From assembly GCA_039933105.1 (NCBI GenBank), contig JBDTOT010000002.1, positions 1 to 64,000 of the forward strand: a DNA stretch of 64,000 bases. Direction: 5' to 3'. Below the pieces are notes generated by a model, which searched no databases, had not been told where the DNA came from, and saw only the letters and a list, made by a program, of their open reading frames with translations. Shown here piece by piece: positions 1 through 7,889 of the stretch. Made by a program: the position numbers and the translations under genes. This stretch comes from FEN-1219 sp039933105 (lineage in GTDB: Bacteria; Pseudomonadota; Gammaproteobacteria; Steroidobacterales; Rariloculaceae). Each line of letters starts with the position of its first letter. Position 1 is the stretch's first letter.

Positions 1-249
1 AAAGATCTGGCGCCGGGCATGGACGATGTCGGCGTGTTGTGGTTGCGCGGCATGCTCGCTCGCCTCGACGGCACGGATACGCCCGTCGACGCTTCGACGG
101 TATACGACACCGCACTCGCAAGTAGAGTCCGGGTGTACCAGCGCACACGGCAGCTCACGGTGGACGGTATCGTTGGCGACCGGACGGTAGTTGCGATGCT
201 GGCCGACCTCAAGCTTCCGGACACACCGCTACTGCTCGCGGGACACTGA
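1..249 (+). CDS. GspA/ExeA-like secretion ATPase, C-terminal end only (peptidoglycan-binding domain)
   Basis: The frame is open from the first base, so the gene begins outside the window and only the last 82 residues are seen. They form a PG_binding_1-type module: a helix-rich stretch with the motif VDGIVGDRTV, typical of the repeat that lets proteins grip murein. In GspA/ExeA proteins this module follows an AAA ATPase and helps open the cell wall for assembly of the type II secretin. The downstream gene is GspB-like, one base beyond the stop, which supports the GspA reading. A different ATPase or hydrolase with the same tail cannot be excluded. Confidence 0.7.
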   Translation, partial: KDLAPGMDDVGVLWLRGMLARLDGTDTPVDASTVYDTALASRVRVYQRTRQLTVDGIVGDRTVVAMLADLKLPDTPLLLAGH

Positions 250-250
250 C

Positions 251-949
251 ATGTCATTCATCCTGGATGCACTTCGCAAATCCGAGCATGAGCGCCAGCG
301 TTCGGCGGTGCCAGGTCTGTCGCACGTACCGCTCGCGACGGCGCGCAGTGAGCTACCGGTTTGGACGCTGCTCGTGATCGGGGTGCTGGCTGCCGCCGTG
401 CTCGTGCTGGGCGGCGCCTGGTGGCAGAGCCAGCGCTCGCTCAACGCATCGACCGCGAGTTCGACGGCCGCCATAGCGGCGCCTATCGCTTCGAGTCCGC
501 CGACCGTCGCGGTTCCCACTCCGGCCGCGCCGCCTACGGTTGCGACCCCGCCGCCCGCCGCCGCACCCACGAGCGTCGCAATCGCGCAACCCGTGCAGCC
601 ATCCGCGGTCGCCTCGGCGTCGTTGCTGCAGGATAAAGAATCCGCCGCAGCTCTCGACGAACGGACGCAGTCGCTCGCGGACGCTGCCATCGTGCCGAAA
701 CAGCCCGCCGCAACGGGGCCGACCTTGCCAAGCGTGACCGCGTTGCTGGCGCAAGGCATCGACGTTCCGCCGCTCAAGCTCGAGCTACATGCCTACAGCG
801 ACAAGCCGGCGGAACGCTTCGTGTTCATCAACGGCCATAAGTACAGAGAAGGCGAGCGCCTCACCGAAGGCCCAGAGGTCGTGAAGATCGAGCCGAACGG
901 TGTCGTGCTCAGCCAGCGGGGTCAGCGGTTCCAGCTAGCGCCCGAGTAG
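251..949 (+). CDS. gspB: GspB-like type II secretion assembly protein
   Basis: A 232-residue bitopic inner-membrane protein. The N-terminus MSFILDALRKSEHERQR is the hallmark of GspB proteins (short cytoplasmic helix). It is followed by one membrane span (about residues 37-56), a long Ala/Pro/Thr-rich periplasmic linker, and a C-terminal T2SSB domain beginning near PPLKLELHAYSDKPAERFV. GspB works with GspA to place the type II secretin through peptidoglycan. The ATG is one base after the upstream stop, so the two are translationally coupled. The linker has low complexity, which explains several spurious overlapping reading frames. Confidence 0.85.
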   Translation: MSFILDALRKSEHERQRSAVPGLSHVPLATARSELPVWTLLVIGVLAAAVLVLGGAWWQSQRSLNASTASSTAAIAAPIASSPPTVAVPTPAAPPTVATPPPAAAPTSVAIAQPVQPSAVASASLLQDKESAAALDERTQSLADAAIVPKQPAATGPTLPSVTALLAQGIDVPPLKLELHAYSDKPAERFVFINGHKYREGERLTEGPEVVKIEPNGVVLSQRGQRFQLAPE

Positions 950-1624
950 TCAAATCAGCGTCGGCAGACGCTCCATCAGCGCCGGGTCGTCGTTACGCGG
1001 ATCGTTGACCGCAAACGATACCGGCCACGCTTCGACCTGCGGCGCCCGCGCCGCGATCTCCGCCACCTCGGCTGCGCTCGTCGCCGGATCGAGCCAACGC
1101 GCCTGGTCGAGCCGCGCCACGAGCACCGGCATGCGGTGGTGAATCGGCGCGAGTGTCGCGTTCGCATCCATCGTCACGATCACGCACGTTTCAAGCGTAC
1201 GTCCATCCGGCGCACGCCAGCGCTCCCAAAGACCCGCAAACGCGAGCAACGGCTCGCCGTGCCCGCGGATGAAGAACGGCCGCCGCCGTCCCTGCACCGC
1301 TTCGCCCCATTCGTAGAAGCCGCTCGCTGCGATCAAGCAGCGGCGGCGCGCGAACGCTTCTCGAAACGCCGGCTTGTCGGGCAAGCTATCGAGACGCGCG
1401 TTGATCAGCCGCTGGCCGATCGACGCATCCTTGGCCCAGAACGGCACGAGACCCCACTTGAGGAGATCTAGTCGCCGCACGCCTTCGTGCTCGCGCACCA
1501 CGGCTACGGCCTGCCCCGGAGTGACGTTGTAATGCGGCGGCAGCGCCTCGGCGACGGCCTCGGTCAGACCGAAGTGCTCGGCCAGCTGCGCGGAAGTGGC
1601 GAACAACGCGAACCGGCCGCACAC
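950..1624 (-). CDS. SRAP-family protein (HMCES/YedK), abasic-site DNA-protein crosslinker
   Basis: 224 residues, starting at a GTG (MCGRF). Cys2, exposed after Met removal, is the catalytic residue that bonds covalently to abasic sites in single-stranded DNA and shields them. The other family signatures are visible: an Asn in RLINARLDSL, the Glu of ASGFYEWGE, and the His of IHHRMPVLV. The start codon lies two bases after the stop of the ABC permease, so the gene appears to be the last member of a three-gene reverse operon. Length and motifs are standard for bacterial YedK-type proteins. Confidence 0.92.
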   Translation of the reverse strand: MCGRFALFATSAQLAEHFGLTEAVAEALPPHYNVTPGQAVAVVREHEGVRRLDLLKWGLVPFWAKDASIGQRLINARLDSLPDKPAFREAFARRRCLIAASGFYEWGEAVQGRRRPFFIRGHGEPLLAFAGLWERWRAPDGRTLETCVIVTMDANATLAPIHHRMPVLVARLDQARWLDPATSAAEVAEIAARAPQVEAWPVSFAVNDPRNDDPALMERLPTLI

Positions 1625-1625
1625 C

Positions 1626-2435
1626 TTACTCGCGCACGCCTCGGCCGTAGCGCAGGAGCAGCAACACCGCCGCGAACAACACCGCCGCCGAACCCAACAT
1701 AATCGCGTACGCCAAACCGATCGGTATATCCGACGACCCGAGCATGCCGTAACGAAACGCGTTGACCATGTAAAGAATAGGATTTGCCAGCGCCACTTTC
1801 TGCCAAAACGGCGGCAGCAGCTTGATCGAGAAGAACACGCCCCCGAGATACGTCAACGGTGTCAGCACGAACGTCGGGATGATCGAGATGTCGTCGAACG
1901 ACTTCGCGAATATCGCATTGAACAACCCCGCGATCGAGAACACGACCGCCGTCAGCAGAATCGTGCTGAACGTGACTATAGGATGCACGACGTGCAGGTC
2001 CGCGAAAAACATCGCAACCACCACGACGAGCGCGGCCACCAGCAGGCCCCGTACGACTCCGCCAATGACGAAGCCCACCACGATCGTGGTATGAGCCAAT
2101 GGCGCCACGAGCATCTCCTCGAGATGCAGCATCAACTTGCTCGAGAAGAACGACGACACTACGTTCGCAAACGAGTTCGTGATGACGGACATCATGATCA
2201 GCCCAGGCGCGATGAACGTCATGTACGGCACGCCCTCCATGGTCCCGATGCGCCCGCCCACGAGGCTGCCGAAAATGATGAAGTACAGCGTCATGGTGAT
2301 GGCGGGCGGCACGATCGTCTGGATCCAGATCCGCACCACGCGGCGCGTTTCCTTCCGCACGATCGTGTTCAGCCCCACGAGATTGATGCGCCACAGCTTC
2401 GGCGCCGTGCGGCGGGTGAGAGTCACATCGTTCAT
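1626..2435 (-). CDS. ABC-2 type transporter permease (YadH-like)
   Basis: 269 residues with about six hydrophobic spans and the ABC-2 permease layout: a cytoplasmic N-terminal helix, then alternating helices, with the conserved segment near IIPTFVLTPLTYLGGVFFS. It should form the membrane channel of an exporter with the ATPase encoded immediately upstream, whose stop codon it overlaps (shared ATGA). The substrate cannot be read from the sequence. The E. coli YadGH pair is the nearest well-known analogue. Confidence 0.88.
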   Translation of the reverse strand: MNDVTLTRRTAPKLWRINLVGLNTIVRKETRRVVRIWIQTIVPPAITMTLYFIIFGSLVGGRIGTMEGVPYMTFIAPGLIMMSVITNSFANVVSSFFSSKLMLHLEEMLVAPLAHTTIVVGFVIGGVVRGLLVAALVVVVAMFFADLHVVHPIVTFSTILLTAVVFSIAGLFNAIFAKSFDDISIIPTFVLTPLTYLGGVFFSIKLLPPFWQKVALANPILYMVNAFRYGMLGSSDIPIGLAYAIMLGSAAVLFAAVLLLLRYGRGVRE

Positions 2436-3367
2436 GCCGAGCGGCGCTCCTCTTTGTCCTTGTCCTGGACGAGTCTGATGAACAGCTCTTCGAGGCGGTT
2501 CGTTTTCGTGCGCATGCTGACCACGTGCAGCGATTGCGCCGAGAGCTGCGTGAACACATCGTTCAATCCCTGACCCTTCAGCACTTCGACCTCAATCTCG
2601 TGCTCATTGCGTAGCCGTGCCGGGTAATTCGCGAGCGTCGGTGCCGCGCTGACTGGCTCCCGCAAGCTCAACACGAACGTCTCAACCTGCAGCTTGCCGA
2701 TGACGTTCTTCATCGTGTCGTTCTCGATGATTCGGCCTTCGTCGATGATCGCTATGTTCCGGCATAGGCTCTCGGCTTCGTCGAGGTAGTGCGTGGTGAG
2801 AATGATCGTGACACCCGCCGCATTGATCTCCCGCATGAACTCCCACATCGAGCGACGAATTTCGATGTCGACGCCCGCGGTGGGCTCATCGAGGATCAGG
2901 AGGCGCGGCTCGTGGACGAGCGCGCGCGCGATCATGAGCCGGCGCTTCATTCCGCCCGACAACGTCCGTGCGATTCCGAGGCGTTTCTCCCACAGGTGCA
3001 ACGCCTTCAGGTATTTCTCGGTGCGCTCACGCGCCACGTTCGCGGGCACACCGTAGTACCCCGCCTGATTGATCAGCGTGAGGTCGTTGCGCTCGAACAT
3101 ATTCAGGTTGATTTCCTGCGGCACGACGCCGATGCACGACTTCGCAGCGTCGCGCTCGGTCTCGAGGTCGTGGCCGAACACCTGCACCGAGCCGCTCGAC
3201 TTGCGGATGAGCGACGTGATGATGCCGATCGTCGTCGTCTTGCCGGCGCCGTTGGGGCCTAGCAGTGCGAAGAAGTCGCCCTCGCGTACCGTGAGGTCTA
3301 TGCCTTTCAGCGCTTCCACGCCGTTGCCGTAGACCTTGCGCAGATCCTTGATGACTAACGCGTCCAT
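2432..3367 (-). CDS. ABC transporter ATP-binding protein (YadG/CcmA-like)
   Basis: 311 residues from the start MDALVIKDLRKVYG. An in-frame extension reaching 3436 is Ala/Arg-rich and lacks homology features, so the ATG at 3367 is preferred. Walker A is LLGPNGAGKTT, the signature is LSGGMKRRL, Walker B is LLILDEPTAGVD, and the switch His is in TTHYLDEAESL. It energises the permease encoded by the next gene, with which it overlaps by 4 bases. The C-terminal 70 residues form the accessory domain usual in this exporter class. Confidence 0.92.
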   Translation of the reverse strand: MDALVIKDLRKVYGNGVEALKGIDLTVREGDFFALLGPNGAGKTTTIGIITSLIRKSSGSVQVFGHDLETERDAAKSCIGVVPQEINLNMFERNDLTLINQAGYYGVPANVARERTEKYLKALHLWEKRLGIARTLSGGMKRRLMIARALVHEPRLLILDEPTAGVDIEIRRSMWEFMREINAAGVTIILTTHYLDEAESLCRNIAIIDEGRIIENDTMKNVIGKLQVETFVLSLREPVSAAPTLANYPARLRNEHEIEVEVLKGQGLNDVFTQLSAQSLHVVSMRTKTNRLEELFIRLVQDKDKEERRSA

Positions 3368-3451
3368 TGCTGTCCTAGCCGGAGCCCGTGCCCCGCGGGC
3401 GGCTATTGTAAATGCGGCGGCACCGCCGTGCCGCAACGAACGCTAGTTCCT

Positions 3452-4027
3452 TCAGGTGGCGGGATGCGCGGGCCGGCGCTGCGGCCAGTCCCGAGCGAGC
3501 CCCGGCTGGAGCGCAACGAGTGCGAGCTGGCGCCGCGACTCGGGCCGCGTGTCGGTCAGAATGCCGTGCCACAGCCGGTCCTGGTCGGTGAACGCGCATT
3601 GCACGACGTCCGGGCCGGCCGCCAGACGCGCAAGGTCGGGCAGCGGCAGCGACCGCATCAGTTCGATCTGCACGACACCAAGACCGAGCAGAAACTGCGC
3701 CTGGTAAGGACTTTGGCGGCTCGCGTGGCGCGCAGCCAGAAGGATCGATAGAGCGAGCTCGTGATACGGGGCATCGCGTTCCGCGACCACGGCCCCTGTT
3801 TGCCCCACGCCGCCGACGCTGTCGCACCGAATTTGAAACAGCGCGTGTGGAAACTGCGCCACGTTGTCGAGCAGCGTGCCATCCGCTGCGCGCAGCGGCG
3901 GGTGCGCCGTCGCCGGCAAACCGAGGCAGTCACGCTCGACTCGCGCCCGTGATTGCAGGAAACCCAGGAACGATCGATTGAGCTCGTGCACAGGTTCGAG
4001 GTGCTCTAAAAGGGCGGTGGCCAGCAT
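3452..4027 (-). CDS. FlhD-like transcriptional regulator with an N-terminal extension
   Basis: 191 residues. Residues about 88-158 follow the E. coli FlhD pattern closely: ALSILLAARHASRQ matches NLSYLLLAQRLIVQ, QFLLGLG matches AMFRLGI, and SLPLPDLARLA matches ALTLPQMVKLA. The first ~87 residues are extra compared with the 116-119-residue FlhD and may be a second, diverged FlhD-like half (HELNRSFLGFLQ). FlhD binds FlhC as a DNA-binding heterohexamer. The FlhC-like partner here is the divergent neighbour at 4140. No flagellar genes are nearby, so the regulon is unknown. The identification rests on my own alignment of short blocks. Confidence 0.62.
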   Translation of the reverse strand: MLATALLEHLEPVHELNRSFLGFLQSRARVERDCLGLPATAHPPLRAADGTLLDNVAQFPHALFQIRCDSVGGVGQTGAVVAERDAPYHELALSILLAARHASRQSPYQAQFLLGLGVVQIELMRSLPLPDLARLAAGPDVVQCAFTDQDRLWHGILTDTRPESRRQLALVALQPGLARDWPQRRPAHPAT

Positions 4028-4058
4028 ACGTTTCAGTCCCCGTTTCGCGGCGAATTTG

Positions 4059-4090
4059 CCATATATGGTCCTAAAATACCATTAGTGGTA
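4059..4090. promoter_or_regulatory. Two palindromes between the FlhD-like and FlhC-like genes
   Basis: The divergent promoter region is AT-richer than its surroundings and holds a 10-base perfect palindrome CCATATATGG (4059-4068) and an inverted repeat TACCA-TTAG-TGGTA (4077-4090). Their placement between two divergent regulator genes suggests operators or overlapping promoters. No match to the enteric FlhDC box was established. Confidence 0.4.
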
Positions 4091-4139
4091 AATGTAGGCT
4101 AACGTCGTGAATGTTGCGGATATGGGGGTAAAGGGGAAC

Positions 4140-4715
4140 ATGAGGGCAACCGACGACCGTTATCGACGCGAACAGGCGCGATTCAATCTCGCCATGCGGC
4201 TCATCGAGCACGAAGCACGAACCGGCACGATTCGCTATCTGACCGGGCTTCAGGATGATCGCATTCGCAAGCTGTACACGACCTATTTCAAGTACGACGC
4301 GCAACCAGTCCGGCGCCGTCGCGGACGTTCGCCGACGCGCGTCGGGCCGCTCGTTCGCACGCCGCAGCGCGCCCTCGAATCCGGGGTGTTCGCGCACCTA
4401 TTGCTCGCAAACGGGCTGTTTTGCGTCGACCGACCGCCGGGGCCGAATCTCAAAGCCAACGTGGATTTCGGCCATCGGCTCTGTGAATGCTTCGAAAGTT
4501 TCGAGCAGCTCATCCCCTATCATTCGCTGTCGTTCGAATGGGGCTGGAATCTGCTGCAGAGCATTCGGCGCGGGGACGAGCTCGGTATTGCCCGCTGCGA
4601 CAAGTGCCAGGTCTGTTACGTGTTCGATCTGCTATCGCTGCCACGTACCGCGTGCCCCGCCTGCCTGCTGTTCGAGCGTGGGCGCGCGGTACCATTCGAG
4701 CTGATGTCCGCGTGA
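4140..4715 (+). CDS. FlhC-like transcriptional regulator
   Basis: From ATG 4140, preceded by AAGGGG, the protein has 191 residues, matching the 192 of E. coli FlhC; an in-frame GTG at 4107 is an alternative. It carries the FlhC landmarks: a helix block ending in LTGLQDDRIRKLY, a basic segment, SGVFAHLLLANGL, and a C-terminal zinc site CDKC-x15-CPAC (Cys153, 156, 172, 175) resembling Cys137/140/157/160 of FlhC. FlhC supplies most DNA contacts of the FlhD4C2 activator. The partner is encoded divergently rather than in the usual flhDC operon. Confidence 0.75.
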   Translation: MRATDDRYRREQARFNLAMRLIEHEARTGTIRYLTGLQDDRIRKLYTTYFKYDAQPVRRRRGRSPTRVGPLVRTPQRALESGVFAHLLLANGLFCVDRPPGPNLKANVDFGHRLCECFESFEQLIPYHSLSFEWGWNLLQSIRRGDELGIARCDKCQVCYVFDLLSLPRTACPACLLFERGRAVPFELMSA

Positions 4716-4728
4716 GGTAATCGGCTCG

Positions 4729-5457
4729 ATGTGTCTCGTGGTGGTGGCGCACGCGGCGGCGACGCGCTACAGATTCGTGATGGCCGCCAACCGCGACGAG
4801 CTGCATACGCGGCCCGCGCGCCCAGCCGGCTGGTGGCCGGAGCCGCCGGGCCTCTTCGGCGGCCGCGACCTGCTTGCCGGGGGCACCTGGCTCGGCGTCG
4901 ACCGACGCGGCCGTGTCGCGGCCGTTACGAACGTACGGGACGGAACGCCACGGGAAGCCCCTCGCTCGCGCGGAGCGCTGGTGACCGGTTATCTCGGGAG
5001 CGCCGAGTCGGCGGCTGGCTTCTCGGCGTTATCGGCCGCAGCGGGGGCAAGCTTTGCAGCGTTCAACCTGCTGCTCTTGGACGGCGCGGAACTCTGGTTT
5101 GCGAGCAATCGCGCTGCGACGACACGGCTTGCGCACGGCATCCATGCGCTCAGCAACGCCCCGTTCGGCGTCGAGTGGCCGAAGACCGTGAGCGCCAAAG
5201 ACGGCGCCGCGCGAGCATTGGCCGCGCCCGATCCGCTCGAAGCGTTGTTCGAGCTGCTCGCCGTGCGGAGCTCCGCGGAATCCGCCGAGGAGCGTTACCG
5301 CGAGGCGCACTTTGTGGTAGGCCCGGTGTACGGCACACGCTGCTCCACCGTGATCCTGATCGACGATCGTGGAATGCTGACGTTCGCCGAGCGCTCGTTC
5401 GACGTCGGCGGCGCGGGCACAGGCGACGTCCGCGAATCGTTCGCGACTGAGTCGTAG
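4729..5457 (+). CDS. NRDE (TANGO2-like) family protein
   Basis: 242 residues beginning MCLVVVAH, with the eponymous NRDE motif in FVMAANRDELHTRPARP. Further family blocks are GGRDLLAGGTWLGVD and VTNVRDG. The N-terminal Cys2 and the fold resemble Ntn-type hydrolases. The human relative TANGO2 is linked to haem or lipid handling, but the bacterial role is unknown. It starts 13 bases after the FlhC-like gene and may be co-transcribed with it. Confidence 0.88.
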   Translation: MCLVVVAHAAATRYRFVMAANRDELHTRPARPAGWWPEPPGLFGGRDLLAGGTWLGVDRRGRVAAVTNVRDGTPREAPRSRGALVTGYLGSAESAAGFSALSAAAGASFAAFNLLLLDGAELWFASNRAATTRLAHGIHALSNAPFGVEWPKTVSAKDGAARALAAPDPLEALFELLAVRSSAESAEERYREAHFVVGPVYGTRCSTVILIDDRGMLTFAERSFDVGGAGTGDVRESFATES

Positions 5458-5464
5458 CTCAGCG

Positions 5465-6139
5465 TCAACCGACGCGCTTCGCTAGCCAGACCGCGATCGC
5501 GGCAATCTCCTCGGCACAGATGCTGTGTGGCACTGGGTAAACGTGCCAATCGACGGCATAACCCAAGCTCTCGAGCGTGCGCCGCGAAGCTTCGGCGAGA
5601 GCGAGCGGCAGCAGGGGATCCGCGGAGCCGTGAGCCATGAAGATCGGCACGCCCGCGTTCGCGGCGCTGCGCTCAGCCGCTAACGTGTCTCCCAACGCCA
5701 AGTAGGTCGAGAGCGCGAGAACGCCGCCCAGCGGCCGCGACTCGCGCAACGCCGTATGCAGCGCGATCGCACCGCCTTGCGAGAAACCGGCGAGCACAAT
5801 CTGCGAGGCCGTGAGACCGCGCTCGATCTCGCGATCGATCAGCTGCGTGACGGCGGCGGCACTAACGCCGATACCGGCCGCATCCTGCCGCACGTTCATT
5901 CCGAAGCCGAGGATGTCGTACCAGCCCCGCATTTCCATGCCGCCGTTCACGGTGATCCGCCGAACGGGTGCATGTGGGAATACGAACCGCGCCGGAAACG
6001 GCAAATCGAGCTCCGGCACGATCGGCTCGAAGTCGTGGCCGTCCGCACCGAGGCCATGCAGCCAGATGATCGCGAGTTGCGGCGAATCACCGGTGGAAAT
6101 TTCAACGGTCGGCAAAAGCGTGTCGGAGCTGCTCGTCAT
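5465..6139 (-). CDS. Carboxylesterase/phospholipase family alpha/beta hydrolase
   Basis: 224 residues without a signal peptide. The family signature is complete: oxyanion region IIWLHGLGADGHDF, nucleophile elbow GFSQGG, acid Asp in MAHGSADPLLP, and His in VYPVPHSICAEE. This is the EstB/YpfH-like group of short-chain carboxylesterases, related to acyl-protein thioesterases. It is convergent with the NRDE gene (7 bases apart) and divergent from argR. The natural substrate is not evident. Confidence 0.9.
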   Translation of the reverse strand: MTSSSDTLLPTVEISTGDSPQLAIIWLHGLGADGHDFEPIVPELDLPFPARFVFPHAPVRRITVNGGMEMRGWYDILGFGMNVRQDAAGIGVSAAAVTQLIDREIERGLTASQIVLAGFSQGGAIALHTALRESRPLGGVLALSTYLALGDTLAAERSAANAGVPIFMAHGSADPLLPLALAEASRRTLESLGYAVDWHVYPVPHSICAEEIAAIAVWLAKRVG

Positions 6140-6148
6140 CGGAACACC

Positions 6149-6191
6149 CGGCCTATTGCAAATTTGCGCATACGGCCTATTATATGCGCAA
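6149..6191. promoter_or_regulatory. Candidate argR operator: long inverted repeat and direct repeat
   Basis: A perfect 9-base inverted repeat TTGCGCATA (6164-6172) / TATGCGCAA (6183-6191) with a 10-base spacer lies 25 bases before the argR start. The nonamer CGGCCTATT occurs at 6149-6157 and again at 6173-6181. ArgR operators are pairs of AT-flanked imperfect palindromes ahead of arginine genes and argR itself, so autoregulation is the natural reading. The esterase gene reads away in the other direction and could share the control. Confidence 0.5.
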
Positions 6192-6215
6192 TTTTATCCA
6201 CAGCCTTCTGCCGAA

Positions 6216-6683
6216 ATGCCTGCTTCACGCGAACAAAACGAGCGCCGACAAGCTATTGCCCGACTTCTCGAGGAGCACTCGATTAATCGGCAAGCAAAGC
6301 TCGTCGAGCTGCTTCGAACCGAAGGTTATCCGGCCACGCAGTCGAGCGTGAGCAGGGATTTGCGGGATCTCGGAGCGATCAGACAGAAGGCCGGCTACAG
6401 CTTGCCGAAGGCTGCTGAGGTTAGCAACGGCGAATCGCTGCAGGGCGTTGCGGAGCTCGTGCTCGACATGCGACCGGCCGGGCCCAACCTGCTCGTGATC
6501 ATGACGGAGGTCGGCGCCGCACAACGCGTCGCCGTCACGCTGGACCATATCGGCTGGCCGGAGATCGTCGCAACGCTGTCCGGCGACGACACGATCTTCG
6601 TGGCGACCGAAGGTGCAAACCAACAACGCCGGCTACGAAGCCGGTTGCGACAACATCTGACTCTGAAGAAGGCATCCATATGA
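6216..6683 (+). CDS. argR: Arginine repressor ArgR
   Basis: 155 residues from MPASREQNERRQAIARLL; a longer frame upstream overlaps the esterase and is not used. The N-terminal winged helix includes GYPATQSSVSRDLRDLGAIR, the family's DNA-recognition helix. The C-terminal half has the hexamerisation and arginine-binding region with the acidic GDDTIFVAT motif. It should repress the arginine genes that follow. Its stop overlaps the argG start (ATGA), so repressor and biosynthetic genes form one transcript, an arrangement that gives direct feedback. Confidence 0.93.
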   Translation: MPASREQNERRQAIARLLEEHSINRQAKLVELLRTEGYPATQSSVSRDLRDLGAIRQKAGYSLPKAAEVSNGESLQGVAELVLDMRPAGPNLLVIMTEVGAAQRVAVTLDHIGWPEIVATLSGDDTIFVATEGANQQRRLRSRLRQHLTLKKASI

Positions 6684-7888
6684 CTGCTGCGGCTAAACCG
6701 ATCGTTCTGGCGTTCTCCGGCGGGCTCGATACGTCGTTCTGCATTCCTTGGCTCAAGGAGACTTATGGCCGGCCCGTCGTAACGGTGACGGTGAATTGCG
6801 GCGGCATCGACGCCGCCGCGGCGCGGCAGCTAGAAGAGCGCGCGAAGGCGCTGGGTGCCGTGGAGCACCACTTGATCGAGGCACGAGGCGAGTTCTTCGA
6901 CAAGGTCATCAAGTTCCTGATCATGGGCAACATCCGCCGCGGCAACATGTACCCGCTGTGCGTCGGCGCCGAGCGCGGCTTGCAAGCGAAGTACTTGGCG
7001 CAGCTCGCGAAGCAGCTCGGCTCTGACACCGTGGCGCACGGGTGCACGGCGGCCGGCAACGACCAGGTGCGGTTCGAGATCGTGCTAAAGGCCGTGGCGC
7101 CCGAGCTCGTGATCCTCGCGCCCGTGCGCGATCATTCGTGGCAGCGACCGGCGCAGGTCAAGTTCCTCGAAGACCGGAAGATGCCCGTGCCGACTCGCGG
7201 CAGCGCCTACTCGACGAACCGCGGCCTGTGGGGCGTCACGATCGGCGGCACCGAAACGCTGGACTCGAAGGGCAGCATTCCCGAGTCCGCCTGGGTGTTG
7301 TCGGCCGGCGCGCTCGATAAACCGCAACCGTTCTCAGAAATCGAAGTCGAGTTCGACAAGGGCGTGCCCGTGGGCCTCGATGGCGCGCGGCTCGATGCCG
7401 TCGCGCTGATCGAGAAGCTCGAGACGGTCGCCGCACGTTATGGGGTTGGCCGCGGCATTCATCTCGGCGACACGATCATCGGCACGAAGGGCCGCGTGGC
7501 GTTCGAGGCGCCGGCCGCCGAAGTCCTGATCAACGCGCATCGCGAGCTCGAGAAGCTGACGCTCACGCTCACGCAGTCGCAGGTCAAAGAGCCGGTGAGC
7601 CAGATCTACGGCCAGCTGATCCACGAAGGCAAACAGCTCGACCCCGCGTGCCGCGACATCGAGGCGCTGTTCACGTCGTCACAGTCGCGCGTCACCGGCA
7701 AGGTCCGCGTGCAGCTGCGCCCCGGCAGCATGTTCGTGCTCGGCGTCACGTCACCGCATTCGCTGATGAGTGTAAGCCGCGGCAAGTACGGCGAAGCCGC
7801 AGGCGAGTGGACGCCAGCCGACGCGCTTGGCTTCTCGAAAATCATGGCGTTGCCCGGGATGTTCCATACCCGGGCCGGAGGGCAGTGA
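6680..7888 (+). CDS. argG: Argininosuccinate synthase
   Basis: 402 residues. It joins citrulline and aspartate using ATP, the penultimate arginine step. The PP-loop is seen at the N-terminus as LAFSGGLDTS, followed by the TVNCGG and MYPLCVGAERGLQAKY blocks and the HGCTAAGNDQVRFE substrate region. Length is normal. It is the first structural gene after argR, overlapping it by four bases. Confidence 0.96.
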   Translation: MTAAAKPIVLAFSGGLDTSFCIPWLKETYGRPVVTVTVNCGGIDAAAARQLEERAKALGAVEHHLIEARGEFFDKVIKFLIMGNIRRGNMYPLCVGAERGLQAKYLAQLAKQLGSDTVAHGCTAAGNDQVRFEIVLKAVAPELVILAPVRDHSWQRPAQVKFLEDRKMPVPTRGSAYSTNRGLWGVTIGGTETLDSKGSIPESAWVLSAGALDKPQPFSEIEVEFDKGVPVGLDGARLDAVALIEKLETVAARYGVGRGIHLGDTIIGTKGRVAFEAPAAEVLINAHRELEKLTLTLTQSQVKEPVSQIYGQLIHEGKQLDPACRDIEALFTSSQSRVTGKVRVQLRPGSMFVLGVTSPHSLMSVSRGKYGEAAGEWTPADALGFSKIMALPGMFHTRAGGQ

Positions 7889-7889
7889 C

